NCBI GenBank assembly: GCA_018883245.1
Contig: VEQL01000018.1
Coordinates: 1-51,572 of the forward strand
DNA length: 51,572 nucleotides
Source of the DNA: Chthoniobacterales bacterium
Lineage (GTDB): Bacteria > Verrucomicrobiota > Verrucomicrobiia > Chthoniobacterales > JACTMZ01
Reading direction: 5' to 3'
Shown here: one piece after another, positions 16,427-24,873 of the stretch
Numbering within the stretch: position 1 is the stretch's first letter
How the letters are laid out: the number at the start of each line of letters is the position of its first letter
Translations under genes and position numbers: made by a program
Notes under the pieces: generated by a model
The model's database searches: none
Told to the model about the DNA's origin: nothing
Seen by the model: the letters and a program-made list of their open reading frames with translations, nothing else

Positions 16427-17830
16427 ATGGACGAACGTGGTCTGGAATCGGCCTTGTCGAAAATGCAGGCCGCAGGACTTTCCGATGCCGCGCGTGCCAG
16501 CTTCTCCCGCGCATGGCGCCAGGCGGCGTCCGGCGCGGCCGGGTTGATCCCGGAACCGGAGATTCTTCCGGCGGATGGCGTCCCTGATTTTTCCGAGGTT
16601 GCCGCCGCTGATGCCGATCCCTCGCTCCTCGGAAAACTGTGTGTGATCAAGCTCAACGGCGGGCTCGGCACCAGCATGGGTTTGGAAAAGGCCAAGTCCT
16701 TGATCCCGGTGAAAGACGGCCTGACGTTTCTCGATCTCATCGCCAGTCAGATTGTCTGGCTGCGGAACCACCATGGAACGAGCGGCCCCCGGTTCCTGCT
16801 CATGGACAGCTTCAGCACGTCGGCGGACACGCTGGCGTATATGTCCCGGTATCCGAGCCTGTCGCCAGATGGGCAGCTCGATTTTTTGCAGAACAAAATC
16901 CCCAAGCTTTGCGCCCATACATTGGCGCCCGCCGAATGGCCGGCCGATCCCGGTCTCGAGTGGTGTCCGCCGGGCCACGGCGACCTTTATCCTTCGTTGC
17001 TCGGATCGGGGTGGCTCGACCGGCTCGAGCGCGAAGGCGTAGAATATCTCTTCGTTTCCAACAGCGACAATCTCGGGGCGACTGTCGATCTCGGTCTGCT
17101 GGGGTATTTCGCGCGCAGCGGTCTGTCGTTTTTGATGGAAGTGGCCTCGCGCACCTCATCCGATCGCAAGGGCGGCCATCTGACCCGTCGCAAGAGCGAC
17201 GGACGCCTGATTTTGCGCGAAGTAGCGCAGTGCCCTCCCCAGGACACGGCCTCGTTCCAGGACATCGCGAAGCACCGCTTTTTCAACACCAACACGCTAT
17301 GGTTCCGGGTCGGTGATCTTTGTGCCGCATTGGAAAAACACGGTGGTGCGTTGCCATTGCCTCTCATCAAAAACACCAAGACCGTGGATCCACGCGATTC
17401 CTCCTCGCCGCCTGTCCTGCAACTGGAGACCGCCATGGGTGCGGCGATCGAGTGCTTCGAAAAGTCCGGTGCCGTTCTGGTCCCGCGCACGCGTTTTGCT
17501 CCCGTGAAAACAACCGGCGATCTCCTCGCATTGCGATCAGACGCCTACCGACTCACCGATGACTTTCGCTTGGAACTCTCGCCGGAGTGCCGCGGTGTCC
17601 CGCCGGAAGTCGTTCTCGACGCAGGGCACTACAAGGTTCTCTCGGGTCTCGATCGTGCATTCGACCGCGGTGCCCCTTCGCTCCGTGGCTGCCGTCGTTT
17701 CGAGGTGACCGGTCCGTGGAAATTCGGCGAAGCAATCGTCTGCCAAGGCGATGTGCGTTTTGTGAATGCTTCGCCGCAAATCGCCACGGCTCGAGCCGGA
17801 AATTACCGCGATGCCGTCGTCAACCCATAG
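16427..17830 (+). CDS. UTP-glucose-1-phosphate uridylyltransferase, eukaryotic-type
   Basis: 467 residues of the UDPGP family, the type found in eukaryotes and some bacteria rather than the short GalU type. The nucleotide-binding LNGGLGTSMGLEKAKSLI lies at about residues 80-97. VSNSDNLGATVDLGLLGYF and HRFFNTNTLWF are the conserved sugar-binding segments. It should make UDP-glucose for glycans; a broader UDP-sugar specificity is possible. The start follows aspS by 7 nt. Its last 28 nt overlap the convergent queG gene. Confidence 0.85.
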   Translation: MDERGLESALSKMQAAGLSDAARASFSRAWRQAASGAAGLIPEPEILPADGVPDFSEVAAADADPSLLGKLCVIKLNGGLGTSMGLEKAKSLIPVKDGLTFLDLIASQIVWLRNHHGTSGPRFLLMDSFSTSADTLAYMSRYPSLSPDGQLDFLQNKIPKLCAHTLAPAEWPADPGLEWCPPGHGDLYPSLLGSGWLDRLEREGVEYLFVSNSDNLGATVDLGLLGYFARSGLSFLMEVASRTSSDRKGGHLTRRKSDGRLILREVAQCPPQDTASFQDIAKHRFFNTNTLWFRVGDLCAALEKHGGALPLPLIKNTKTVDPRDSSSPPVLQLETAMGAAIECFEKSGAVLVPRTRFAPVKTTGDLLALRSDAYRLTDDFRLELSPECRGVPPEVVLDAGHYKVLSGLDRAFDRGAPSLRGCRRFEVTGPWKFGEAIVCQGDVRFVNASPQIATARAGNYRDAVVNP

Positions 17831-18843
17831 CGGGTCCCGATCTTGTCGATTGCCCAAGCGGCGTGTTCACGGATAAGCGGTTCGTGGTCATTTGTCGCGC
17901 GTTGCAAGGCCGGTAAGTCGTCCTGCGAACCTGTGTTGCCCAGCGCCACGCATACATTGCGCAGAAACCCGCGGCGCTTGGCCCGCAGGATCGGCGAGCC
18001 GCGGAAAAGTTTTTTGAAAGCGGCGTCGTCAAGGGCGAGGTAATCGCGTAGTCGCATCCCCAGGATTTCCGTTCGCGGTTGCAGTGCGGCATCGCGCGAT
18101 TGCCGGGCAAATCTGTTCCAAGGACACGCATCCAAACAATCGTCGCAACCGAAGATGCGGTTGCCCATGGCCTCGCGGAATTCCTCGGGAATCGGCCCTT
18201 TGTTTTCGATGGTGAGGAAGGAAATGCAGCGGCGCGCATCGAGTTGGTAGGGCGCGGTGATGGCCTGGGTCGGGCAGGCGGCGATGCACCGTGTGCACCT
18301 GCCGCATCGGTCGGGCAGAGGTGGATCCGGATCGAGCTCCAGCGTGGTAAGAATTACCGAGAGGAAAAACCAGGTGCCGAGTTGCGGGTGAATGCCCATG
18401 GTGCTCTTGCCATGCCACGAGACACCGCATGCGGCGGCCCAATCGCGTTCGAGCACGGGCCCGCTATCGACAAAACACCGCTGCTCGCCGCCGGCATCCG
18501 ACAGCATGGCGTCGAGTGCCTCCAACCGGGGCTTGATGACGTCATGGTAATCATTGCCCCAAGCGTAGCGTGCGATACGACCGTGTGCTCCGTCTCCGGA
18601 GGCCGGATGCCCCTCGCGGAAGTAATTGGTCGCAAGGACGATCACCGTTTTGACCCCGGCAAGAATGCGGGAAGGATCGGCCCTGTCTTCCGCTGTCCGC
18701 TCCATCCACTGCATGGAGGCTTGGCGTCCATCTGCGAGCCAGCGAAAAAGACGATCTGCATGCGGCGCGCGTCCCGCGCGGGCGAATCCGCAAAGAGCGA
18801 AGCCGAGATTCCTGGCGGCGGCGCGGATTAGCTCGTTGTTCAT
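17803..18843 (-). CDS. queG: Epoxyqueuosine reductase
   Basis: 346 residues. QueG reduces epoxyqueuosine to queuosine in tRNA wobble positions using cobalamin and two [4Fe-4S] clusters. Both cluster motifs are present: CGRCTRCIAACPTQA and FGCDDCLDACPWN. The catalytic-region VDSGPVLERDWAAACGVSWHGK is intact. A C-terminal HEAT-like tail (about 285-346) is typical. The start is set at MNNELI; the open frame extends 9 codons upstream. The cobalamin need matches the B12-dependent nrdJ nearby. tRNA-Gln lies 13 nt upstream on the same strand. Confidence 0.93.
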   Translation of the reverse strand: MNNELIRAAARNLGFALCGFARAGRAPHADRLFRWLADGRQASMQWMERTAEDRADPSRILAGVKTVIVLATNYFREGHPASGDGAHGRIARYAWGNDYHDVIKPRLEALDAMLSDAGGEQRCFVDSGPVLERDWAAACGVSWHGKSTMGIHPQLGTWFFLSVILTTLELDPDPPLPDRCGRCTRCIAACPTQAITAPYQLDARRCISFLTIENKGPIPEEFREAMGNRIFGCDDCLDACPWNRFARQSRDAALQPRTEILGMRLRDYLALDDAAFKKLFRGSPILRAKRRGFLRNVCVALGNTGSQDDLPALQRATNDHEPLIREHAAWAIDKIGTRYGLTTASR

Positions 18844-18856
18844 GCCACCGTATGAG

Positions 18857-18930
18857 TGGCTGCCCCGCATGGACTCGAACCATGAATAACGGCTCCAAAG
18901 GCCGCTGTGTTACCATTACACCACAGGGCA
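18857..18930 (-). tRNA. tRNA-Gln (anticodon TTG)
   Basis: A full cloverleaf of 74 nt including an encoded CCA. The acceptor pairs TGCCCTG with CGGGGCA, the D arm is GTGT/ACAC, and the anticodon stem GCGGC/GCCGT carries loop CTTTGGA. The T arm is CATGG/CCATG with loop TTCGAGT. The U1-A72 pair and G73 discriminator fit glutamine tRNA. Confidence 0.95.
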
Positions 18931-18940
18931 GTGTTGATGG

Positions 18941-18958
18941 GTCAATTTGTCGATTGAC
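18941..18958. repeat. Short inverted repeat upstream of tRNA-Gln
   Basis: GTCAAT and ATTGAC, perfect 6-bp arms with a 6-nt spacer, lie 10 bp before the tRNA. Possibly a promoter-proximal site or chance; no clear -10/-35 pair was found around it. Confidence 0.3.
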
Positions 18959-18999
18959 TTGGACCTTTACTACTCCGTGCGCGGTCTGTGTGCAAGTGT

Positions 19000-19027
19000 G
19001 ACCGGCGGGAAGGCGCTGGCGCCGGTC
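19000..19027 (-). terminator. GC-rich hairpin just after the pseudopilin gene
   Basis: Perfect 8-bp arms GACCGGCG/CGCCGGTC with a 12-nt loop start 2 nt after the pseudopilin stop codon. There is no T tract, so this is a stabilising or Rho-assisted 3' hairpin rather than a textbook intrinsic terminator. Confidence 0.35.
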
Positions 19028-19028
19028 G

Positions 19029-19550
19029 TCAGCGCTGGATGACACGCCCGTCGCCTTTCAAGACGTTGATGCCCAAATGTCCGGCTTGTGCGTGGACTGG
19101 TTGATAGTCCGAGCAAACGGTAAGGCGGCTGATGCTCGGAACTTGGAAGATGCCGCGTCGTCCGTAGATCTGCACGTTTGAGGCGAGTTCGTCCTGTAGC
19201 ACGGGGGAGAAGTGGTAGCTGGAACCGTATTTGGCTGCATTGTCGGCTCCGGCGGCATCGCTCGGGCAGGTGAGGACGGACATGGTTGCGCCGTAGGGTC
19301 CGAGGGTTTCCAATGCGCTGCGTCCGTCGTTGCCGAGAGTGGGCGGTTCCGTTTCGATCGGCGGGAAGCGGTAGTCGTTGTCCCCGACATATTGCTGCAC
19401 GGCGGCTCCAATTTGCCGCAGGTTGCCGGCGCATCGGGCGGAACGGCCCCGCTCGATCATCGAGCCGATGGTCGGCGAGGCAATGGAGACAAGTATCGCA
19501 CTGATAGCAATGACGACCAACAGCTCGATGAGGGTGAAGGCGGACTTCAC
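19029..19550 (-). CDS. Type II/IV pseudopilin-like protein (N-methylation motif)
   Basis: 173 residues. The N-terminus SAFTLIELLVVIAISAILVS is a class III signal: prepilin peptidase would cut before Phe5 and methylate it, with the conserved Glu at +5. The residue before the cut is Ala, not the usual Gly. The C-terminal HLGINVLKGDGRV resembles the H-x9-DG tail of PVC-group pseudopilins, with one residue fewer. Such proteins assemble into a periplasmic pseudopilus or are solitary exported proteins. The start overlaps the stop of the STN-domain gene upstream (4 nt), so the two are co-translated. Confidence 0.85.
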   Translation of the reverse strand: MKSAFTLIELLVVIAISAILVSIASPTIGSMIERGRSARCAGNLRQIGAAVQQYVGDNDYRFPPIETEPPTLGNDGRSALETLGPYGATMSVLTCPSDAAGADNAAKYGSSYHFSPVLQDELASNVQIYGRRGIFQVPSISRLTVCSDYQPVHAQAGHLGINVLKGDGRVIQR

Positions 19551-20605
19551 CGGGCTGCTCCTCCCGTCGGGGGTTCGCTTTCCGATTTGGCTGCGCGCTT
19601 GCGGTCGAAATAACGCCTCGAGCGTTGGTTGCGTTGTTCCGGGGTCATTTTGGCTTCCCGTGCCATCCGCCGTTGTTCCATGCGTTCCTGCATTGCGGGG
19701 GAGTTGAAAAATTCCTGCGCTTTGGCCCGGCGCTGGTCTTCGGGCAGGTTGCGCAATTCGCCCCAGAACTGCCGCATGGTGTCGAGGTCCTTGCGGGCTT
19801 CGGGCTGTTCATCTTTTGGCAGAAGCGCGATTTGCGCTTCCGCGCGGGCAGCAGCTTGCTGGGGGTCGCCCCATGGTCCGCGAGATCCCGCATCGCGCAC
19901 GGGGTTTGATCCGATCCAGTTGCCGCCGCCACGACGGGGCTGATCGGCATCCGCGTCGGCATTTTCGGTCCTTTGAGGTGCCCGTCGCAGCAGGAACACC
20001 TCGCGCGAATGTCCGCCGAGCTTCGCGAAAAGTTCCGGCACCACGCGACGGACTTCACCGCCCTTGGTATTGACGGTGTCCGGGTTCCAATCCTTCGGTG
20101 CAGCGGTTAAGGCGCCTGTTTCGCCTGCAATCTGCCGGAGTGTATCGTGGAGATTGGCGGTGCCAGAGGGATTCCAGACAACGCGGCGCAGATCGAGCGG
20201 TATGCCGGAACGAGGCTCAATGAGCGAAAATCCGCCTCCGCCGAACGATGACCACCCTTCTGCCTGCTGGGAGCTGCGAAAGGCGGCCAGCGCCGATTCG
20301 ATCGTCTGCACGTCCGGCGAGCCGAGGTAGGCGAGGCGCCATGCCGCCTCGGTGCGGGCGGCCACGATGTCCAATGCTTCCAGCGGCGGGACGCGTTTGA
20401 CCTTGATTGTAACCGGCGTGGACGGATCGAGGTTGGTTTCGATTTTGATTCCTCCCTGCCTCGCGATCGAGGAAAGGACTTTTTGCACCGGTGTGTCGTT
20501 GCAGTCGAGGGTCACCAATCCCCATCCGCTGATGAAATACCATCCGGCCCAGCCGGCGATGAGTGCAACGAGGATGGCGGGAAGAAGCTTTTGTTTATCG
20601 GTCAT
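19547..20605 (-). CDS. Membrane-anchored protein with secretin-type STN domain
   Basis: 352 residues. A membrane anchor at residues 8-25 (LLPAILVALIAGWAGWYFI) is followed by an STN-like domain (about 30-95: LDCNDTPVQKVLSSIARQGG, then VPPLEALDIVAARTEAAWRL), as found at the N-terminus of secretins and TonB receptors. No secretin pore follows. A Gly/Arg-rich linker (about 215-240) leads to a highly charged Gln/Arg-rich helical tail. It is coupled to the pseudopilin gene and probably works with it in an envelope assembly, an inference from position. Start ATG at 20605. Confidence 0.65.
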   Translation of the reverse strand: MTDKQKLLPAILVALIAGWAGWYFISGWGLVTLDCNDTPVQKVLSSIARQGGIKIETNLDPSTPVTIKVKRVPPLEALDIVAARTEAAWRLAYLGSPDVQTIESALAAFRSSQQAEGWSSFGGGGFSLIEPRSGIPLDLRRVVWNPSGTANLHDTLRQIAGETGALTAAPKDWNPDTVNTKGGEVRRVVPELFAKLGGHSREVFLLRRAPQRTENADADADQPRRGGGNWIGSNPVRDAGSRGPWGDPQQAAARAEAQIALLPKDEQPEARKDLDTMRQFWGELRNLPEDQRRAKAQEFFNSPAMQERMEQRRMAREAKMTPEQRNQRSRRYFDRKRAAKSESEPPTGGAAR

Positions 20606-20671
20606 GTAGAAAATTCAACCCCGAGAGCGAGCGAAAGTTGCATGAATTGTCCCGGTAGTGCGTTTGATCGG

Positions 20672-20687
20672 GCCATCGCGCGATGGC
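20672..20687. promoter_or_regulatory. 16-bp perfect palindrome upstream of the STN gene
   Basis: GCCATCGCGCGATGGC is fully self-complementary. It lies 67-82 bp upstream of the STN-domain gene start and just beyond the nrdJ terminator. Candidate operator for the pseudopilin pair; no known regulator motif recognised. Confidence 0.35.
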
Positions 20688-20690
20688 ATG

Positions 20691-20725
20691 CAAAAAGAAA
20701 ACCCGGGGAGTTGCCTCCCCGGGTT
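20691..20725 (-). terminator. Intrinsic terminator of nrdJ
   Basis: Reading the minus strand, an 11-bp perfect GC-rich stem (AACCCGGGGAG / CTCCCCGGGTT) with a GCAA tetraloop is followed by TTCTTTTTG. It starts 33 nt after the nrdJ stop. Confidence 0.9.
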
Positions 20726-20758
20726 CCGGTTTGGTGCGCGAAACCGCGCCACAAATGG

Positions 20759-23700
20759 TCAGCTGCAGCCTTGGCTGGTGCCGCACTCGGTGCAGACGCC
20801 GCAGGCGCCGGCCCGGATGACTTTGTTGCTGCCGCAGTTGGAGCAGGTGGTGTCCATAAACATGGTTCCCAGCGCGCCTTGGATGCGCTCGGCATGGGTG
20901 GCGGTGCCGGCGATATGGACCGGGGTGCCCTCGCTGTTCTGCGTCTGTGTTATGACATCGATGATTTCCTTCTCGCCGGTGCGCGGGAGGTCGGAAACGG
21001 GGCGGTTGACCGCGCGGCGCTCCATCTCCGGGATTTCACGCATGGGAAGTTCGGGTTGGTGGCGGTTGGGCGAGGTGGCTTCTTTGTAGCCCTTGATGAA
21101 CTGGCATCCGAGCCAGCGGAACACGTAATCGGTGATACTGCTGGCGTTGCGGATGTCGGGGTTCTTGGTGAAGCCGCTCGGCTCGAAGCGTTGGTGGGCG
21201 AATTTTTTCACCAGGCTTTCCAGCGGCACGCCGTATTGCAGCGAGATCGAGGTGAGCGTGGCAACTGTGTCCATGAGGCCGCCGATGGTGCTCCCCTCCT
21301 TGGCCATCTGGATGAAGATTTCCCCGGGTTGGCCGTTCTCGAACAGGCCGACGGTGATGTAGCCTTCGTGGCCCGCGATATCGAACTTGTGGTTGAGCGC
21401 GACGCGCGTGTCGGGCAGGCGCTGGCGCTGCGGCTGGCTGAGCTTGGCGCGCATGGCATCGATTTCGTTTTCCAGTTCGATGACGCGCGATTCGAGTTCC
21501 GACTTGGTCGAAAGCTCGGCCTCGAGTTCGGCGTTGCCGGTGCCGTGCTTCTTCTTGTCGGTGACGACGGGGGCGGAACGCTTGGAGCCGTCGCGGTAGA
21601 TGGCGATGGCCTTGAGGCCGAGCTTCCAGCCTTCCACGTAAGTGTCCACGATGTCCTCGACGGTGGCATGCTCGGGCAGATTGACCGTCTTGGAGATGGC
21701 GCCTGACAGGAACGGCTGGGCGGCGGCCATCATGCGGATGTGCGCATGGTAGCTGAGGCTGCGTTGTCCGCGCATGGGCTTGAACGCGCAATCGAATACG
21801 GAGGTGTGTTCGGAGCGCAGTCCGCTGCGGATCTTTTTGCCGTCCTCCTCGACGTCCTCGATGGTGTCGTATTTGTCGATATGGGCGACGATGGCTTCAA
21901 TGTCGGCGTCGCTGTAGCCGAGTTTCTGCAGGGCGGGGCGGACCGTCTGGTTGACGATTTTTAGCATGCCGCCGCCGGCGAGGAGTTTGTATTTGACCAG
22001 GGCGATGTCGGGCTCGATGCCGGTCGTGTCGCAGTCCATGAGGAACCCGATGGTTCCAGTGGGCGCGAGCACGGTGACCTGCGCGTTGCGGTAGCCCTGC
22101 TGTTTGCCGAGGCGGAGCGCCTCGTCCCAGACGTGGCGTGCCTCGTCGCGCAGGTATTCGAATTCGTCCGCCTTCTCGATATCTTCCACCGCGTCGCGGT
22201 GGAATCGCATGACCTCGAGCATGGGTTCGACGTTGTCGGGGGCGACGGTCTGTTTCACACCGCTGGCGCTCGAATCACGGTAGCCGGGGAACGGGCCGGT
22301 GATGCCGGCGATGCGGGCGCTTTGCTCGTAGGCGTGACCGGTCATGATGGCGGTGATCGCTCCGGCCAGTGCGCGGCCTTCGGGGCTGTCGTAGCCGTAG
22401 CCGTAGCTCATGACGAGCGCGCCGAGGTTGGCGTAACCCAGGCCGAGCGTGCGGAAGATGTGGCTGTTCTCCGCGATGTATTTGGTGGGGTAGCTGGCGT
22501 TGTCCACGACGATCTCCTGCGCGGTGATGAAGATGCGCACGGCGGCTTTGAACTTCTCGACGTCGAACGTGCCGTCCTCGCGCTTGAACTTCATCAGGTT
22601 GAGCGAGGCGAGGTTGCAGGCGGTGTTGTCGAGGAAGAGGTATTCGGAGCACGGGTTGGTGGAATTCTGGCGCGCCGTGCCTTTGCAGGTGTGCCATTTG
22701 TGGATCGTGCTCTCGAACTGCATGCCGGGGTCGCCGCAGACATGCGTGCCCTCGGCGATTTTACGCAGGAGGGTGCGGGCGTCTTTCTTTTCGCACGGCT
22801 TGCCGTCGGTGACGCGCCGGGTGGTCCATTCGCGGCCGTTGATCGCGGCTTCCATGAATTCATCGGAAGCGCGGACGGTCAGGTTTTCGTTCTGATACAT
22901 CACCGAGCCGTAGGCCTCGCCGTTGAACGAGCCGTCGTAGCCCTGCTCGATGAGGGCCCAGGCTTTCTTTTCTTCCTTCATCTTGGACTCGATGAATTCC
23001 TCGATGTCGGGATGCCAGTCCTTGAGCGTGTTCATCTTGGCGGCGCGGCGAGTTTTGCCGCCGCTTTTCACCACGCTGGCCACTTGGTCATAAACTTTGA
23101 GGAACGAGAGCGGGCCGCTGGGCTTGCCGCCGCCGCTGAGTTTTTCGCGGGTCGAGCGCAGGGTGGAGAGGTCGCTGCCGGTGCCGCTGCCGTATTTGAA
23201 GAGCATGGCCTCGCTCTTGGCCAGATCGAGGATGCTTTCCATGTTGTCCTCGACGGACTGGATGAAGCAGGCGCTGGCCTGCGGGTATTCGTATTGCGAG
23301 GCGGCGCGCTCGGCTTCGCCGGTGAGGTGGTTGTAGAAGTAGTTCCCGAGGCCGGCGTTTTTCCCGATGCCGTATTGCTGGTAGAGGCCGACATTGAACC
23401 ACACGGGGCTGTTGAAGGCGCCGTGCTGGTGGAGGCACAGCCACGTGAGGTCGTTGTAGAACGCCTCGGCGCTGTCGTTGTCGGCGAAATAGCCGTCGGC
23501 TTTGCCGAAGTCGGTGATGGTGCGGGTGACGCGGTGAATGAGCTGGCGGATGGAAGATTCGCGGCCGCCCTTGTGAGGGTCGGTGCCGTTGGCGAGGTCG
23601 CCGTAGAAATATTTCGAGACGGCAATCTTGGTGGCGAGGGCGCTCCAGCTGCGCGGGACTTCGACGTTCTCCTGTTTGAAGATAGCCTTGCCGGAATCGT

Positions 23701-23917
23701 CGTTGATCTCGGCGGTGCGCTTGTCCCACTCGACATGGTCGAACGGCGTGCCGTCCTGCGTGTGGAAACGCGACTCGAACTTCAGCCCTTTCCCCGTTTT
23801 TTTGCCGCTCTCCGCACGGGTGCGGTGGCCGGCGGGCGTCGTGACGCGTGAGGTGGTGGTTCGGGTGGACGATTTCTTGCTCTTTTTCGGGCGGAAGGTG
23901 GATTTGGTGGCTATCAT
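20759..23917 (-). CDS. nrdJ: Class II (adenosylcobalamin-dependent) ribonucleotide reductase
   Basis: About 1,052 residues. A basic N-terminal tail (residues 1-45, rich in Lys, Arg, Thr) precedes the ATP-cone-less reductase core. HQHGAFNSPVWFNVG and NPCSEYLFLDNTACNLASLNL are the active-site cysteine and substrate segments. The C-terminus ends with a zinc-ribbon-like CSNCGSNKVIRAGACGVC and final CGTSQGC, the redox-active tail. It makes deoxyribonucleotides without oxygen dependence using B12. The open frame continues 43 codons upstream, but MIATKSTF at 23917 is preferred because the extension lacks family character. Alone in its transcript, with a strong terminator and a palindrome over the putative promoter. 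Confidence 0.95.
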   Translation of the reverse strand: MIATKSTFRPKKSKKSSTRTTTSRVTTPAGHRTRAESGKKTGKGLKFESRFHTQDGTPFDHVEWDKRTAEINDDSGKAIFKQENVEVPRSWSALATKIAVSKYFYGDLANGTDPHKGGRESSIRQLIHRVTRTITDFGKADGYFADNDSAEAFYNDLTWLCLHQHGAFNSPVWFNVGLYQQYGIGKNAGLGNYFYNHLTGEAERAASQYEYPQASACFIQSVEDNMESILDLAKSEAMLFKYGSGTGSDLSTLRSTREKLSGGGKPSGPLSFLKVYDQVASVVKSGGKTRRAAKMNTLKDWHPDIEEFIESKMKEEKKAWALIEQGYDGSFNGEAYGSVMYQNENLTVRASDEFMEAAINGREWTTRRVTDGKPCEKKDARTLLRKIAEGTHVCGDPGMQFESTIHKWHTCKGTARQNSTNPCSEYLFLDNTACNLASLNLMKFKREDGTFDVEKFKAAVRIFITAQEIVVDNASYPTKYIAENSHIFRTLGLGYANLGALVMSYGYGYDSPEGRALAGAITAIMTGHAYEQSARIAGITGPFPGYRDSSASGVKQTVAPDNVEPMLEVMRFHRDAVEDIEKADEFEYLRDEARHVWDEALRLGKQQGYRNAQVTVLAPTGTIGFLMDCDTTGIEPDIALVKYKLLAGGGMLKIVNQTVRPALQKLGYSDADIEAIVAHIDKYDTIEDVEEDGKKIRSGLRSEHTSVFDCAFKPMRGQRSLSYHAHIRMMAAAQPFLSGAISKTVNLPEHATVEDIVDTYVEGWKLGLKAIAIYRDGSKRSAPVVTDKKKHGTGNAELEAELSTKSELESRVIELENEIDAMRAKLSQPQRQRLPDTRVALNHKFDIAGHEGYITVGLFENGQPGEIFIQMAKEGSTIGGLMDTVATLTSISLQYGVPLESLVKKFAHQRFEPSGFTKNPDIRNASSITDYVFRWLGCQFIKGYKEATSPNRHQPELPMREIPEMERRAVNRPVSDLPRTGEKEIIDVITQTQNSEGTPVHIAGTATHAERIQGALGTMFMDTTCSNCGSNKVIRAGACGVCTECGTSQGCS

Positions 23918-24047
23918 ATTTTGAATCTCGACAGTTTTTTGTTTGCGCCGGCCGGTGATCTGGGGAACAGACGGGCCTGCCCACCCACCACAATTAGTGG
24001 ACGGACTTTTAAACGAGAACACAATGGAATGTGGTCGGGGAAGCAAT

Positions 24048-24076
24048 ATTTTGTGACAATTTTATTTATGTCGCAA
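24048..24076 (-). promoter_or_regulatory. Putative nrdJ promoter
   Basis: On the minus strand, TTGCGA (24076-24071) and CAAAAT (24053-24048) are separated by 17 bp. This would give a leader of about 120 nt before the nrdJ start. Moderate match to sigma70 boxes in a locally AT-rich stretch. Confidence 0.4.
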
Positions 24077-24077
24077 A
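24050..24077. promoter_or_regulatory. Inverted repeat overlapping the nrdJ promoter
   Basis: TTTGTGACA and TGTCGCAAA form 9-bp arms with one mismatch and a 10-nt spacer, covering both proposed promoter boxes. This is operator-like geometry for a dimeric repressor. It does not match an NrdR box that I recognise. Confidence 0.45.
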
Positions 24078-24161
24078 AGACTGGTATTGAATCATTTACA
24101 TCAAAACACTTGTTTGTCATCGCCGGTCCTGAGTCTGCCTTGTTCAAACCGCTCCCGCAAC

Positions 24162-24827
24162 TCATTGCGATCCTCCCGCGGAATGCGCCGCGCGGGCGGC
24201 AAGAAAGTCAGCAAGTTCGCGCTTTCGGTCGAAGTGCAGAGGTGCCCTTTTCTCCGCCAAAAAGCCGAATCCGGGGCCGTAGGCGGTGCCGTTGAGCACC
24301 GTCGCATCGGCGCTTCCGCCCGAAATTTGCATCCGTGCGGCATCGATCGCGTCTTCCCGCGTGCCTTCGAGTTCGTATTTCCATCCGACGATCCATGCGT
24401 GCGGGAACCATCCGCGCAGTTGCGGAAGAATTTTGGCGGCGGGCTCCAGCACAATTTGGATCCGGGCGAGGCTGCCGGGAATTTTCCGTGCGCCGTCGAG
24501 CGTGCCTCCCGGTCCGTGAACGCCGGCGATTTCGTAATCGGAGAGCGCGGCGGCGTGAAAGACGCAGCGCACGTCATTCCCGCGAGTCTCCGAGAGCGTG
24601 GCGAGTTGCTGCGCGAGATCGCGGTTCGCCGTGAATTGGTGCAGCAAGGCTCCCGCGGGAACTTCGGTGTGCGTGGCGCCGCGTCCGCGGAACAGCAGCG
24701 TTTCGAATCCGTGCTGTGCGAGCGTCGCCGCCAGGATCGCGCCGATTTCGCCGCTGGCGAAATTGGTGATGCGGCGAACCTCGTCGATCGGGACCGAGGC
24801 GGGGCCGGTGGTGATGACAGCGAGCAT
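24162..24827 (-). CDS. coaB: Stand-alone phosphopantothenate-cysteine ligase (CoaB)
   Basis: 221 residues matching only the C-terminal (CoaB) half of the usual CoaBC fusion: ITTGPASVPIDEVRRITNFASGEIG at the N-terminus, HAAALSDYEI in the middle and DRKRELADFL at the end. It condenses 4'-phosphopantothenate with cysteine in coenzyme A synthesis. The decarboxylase half (CoaC) is not adjacent, so it must be encoded elsewhere. It is the last gene of a same-strand run with the hydrolase, plsC, udg and cca. Confidence 0.8.
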   Translation of the reverse strand: MLAVITTGPASVPIDEVRRITNFASGEIGAILAATLAQHGFETLLFRGRGATHTEVPAGALLHQFTANRDLAQQLATLSETRGNDVRCVFHAAALSDYEIAGVHGPGGTLDGARKIPGSLARIQIVLEPAAKILPQLRGWFPHAWIVGWKYELEGTREDAIDAARMQISGGSADATVLNGTAYGPGFGFLAEKRAPLHFDRKRELADFLAARAAHSAGGSQ

Positions 24828-24873
24828 TTGGGGTCGAGGGATGGAAGTCGCGAGGATAAGTGCTGCGGTTCGC

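Noticed and set aside
15067-16740. 557-codon minus-strand frame across aspS and the pyrophosphorylase gene
   Set aside because: Antisense of two well-supported genes, with no recognisable motif.
22133-23851. 572-codon open frame opposite nrdJ
   Set aside because: Low-complexity Val/Ala/Gly/Glu translation without any family signature; it is the antisense of the conserved nrdJ frame in GC-rich DNA.
23917-24046. Cobalamin riboswitch upstream of nrdJ
   Set aside because: The leader is about 120 nt and lacks a recognisable B12-box sequence; only small hairpins such as CCAC/GTGG are visible.
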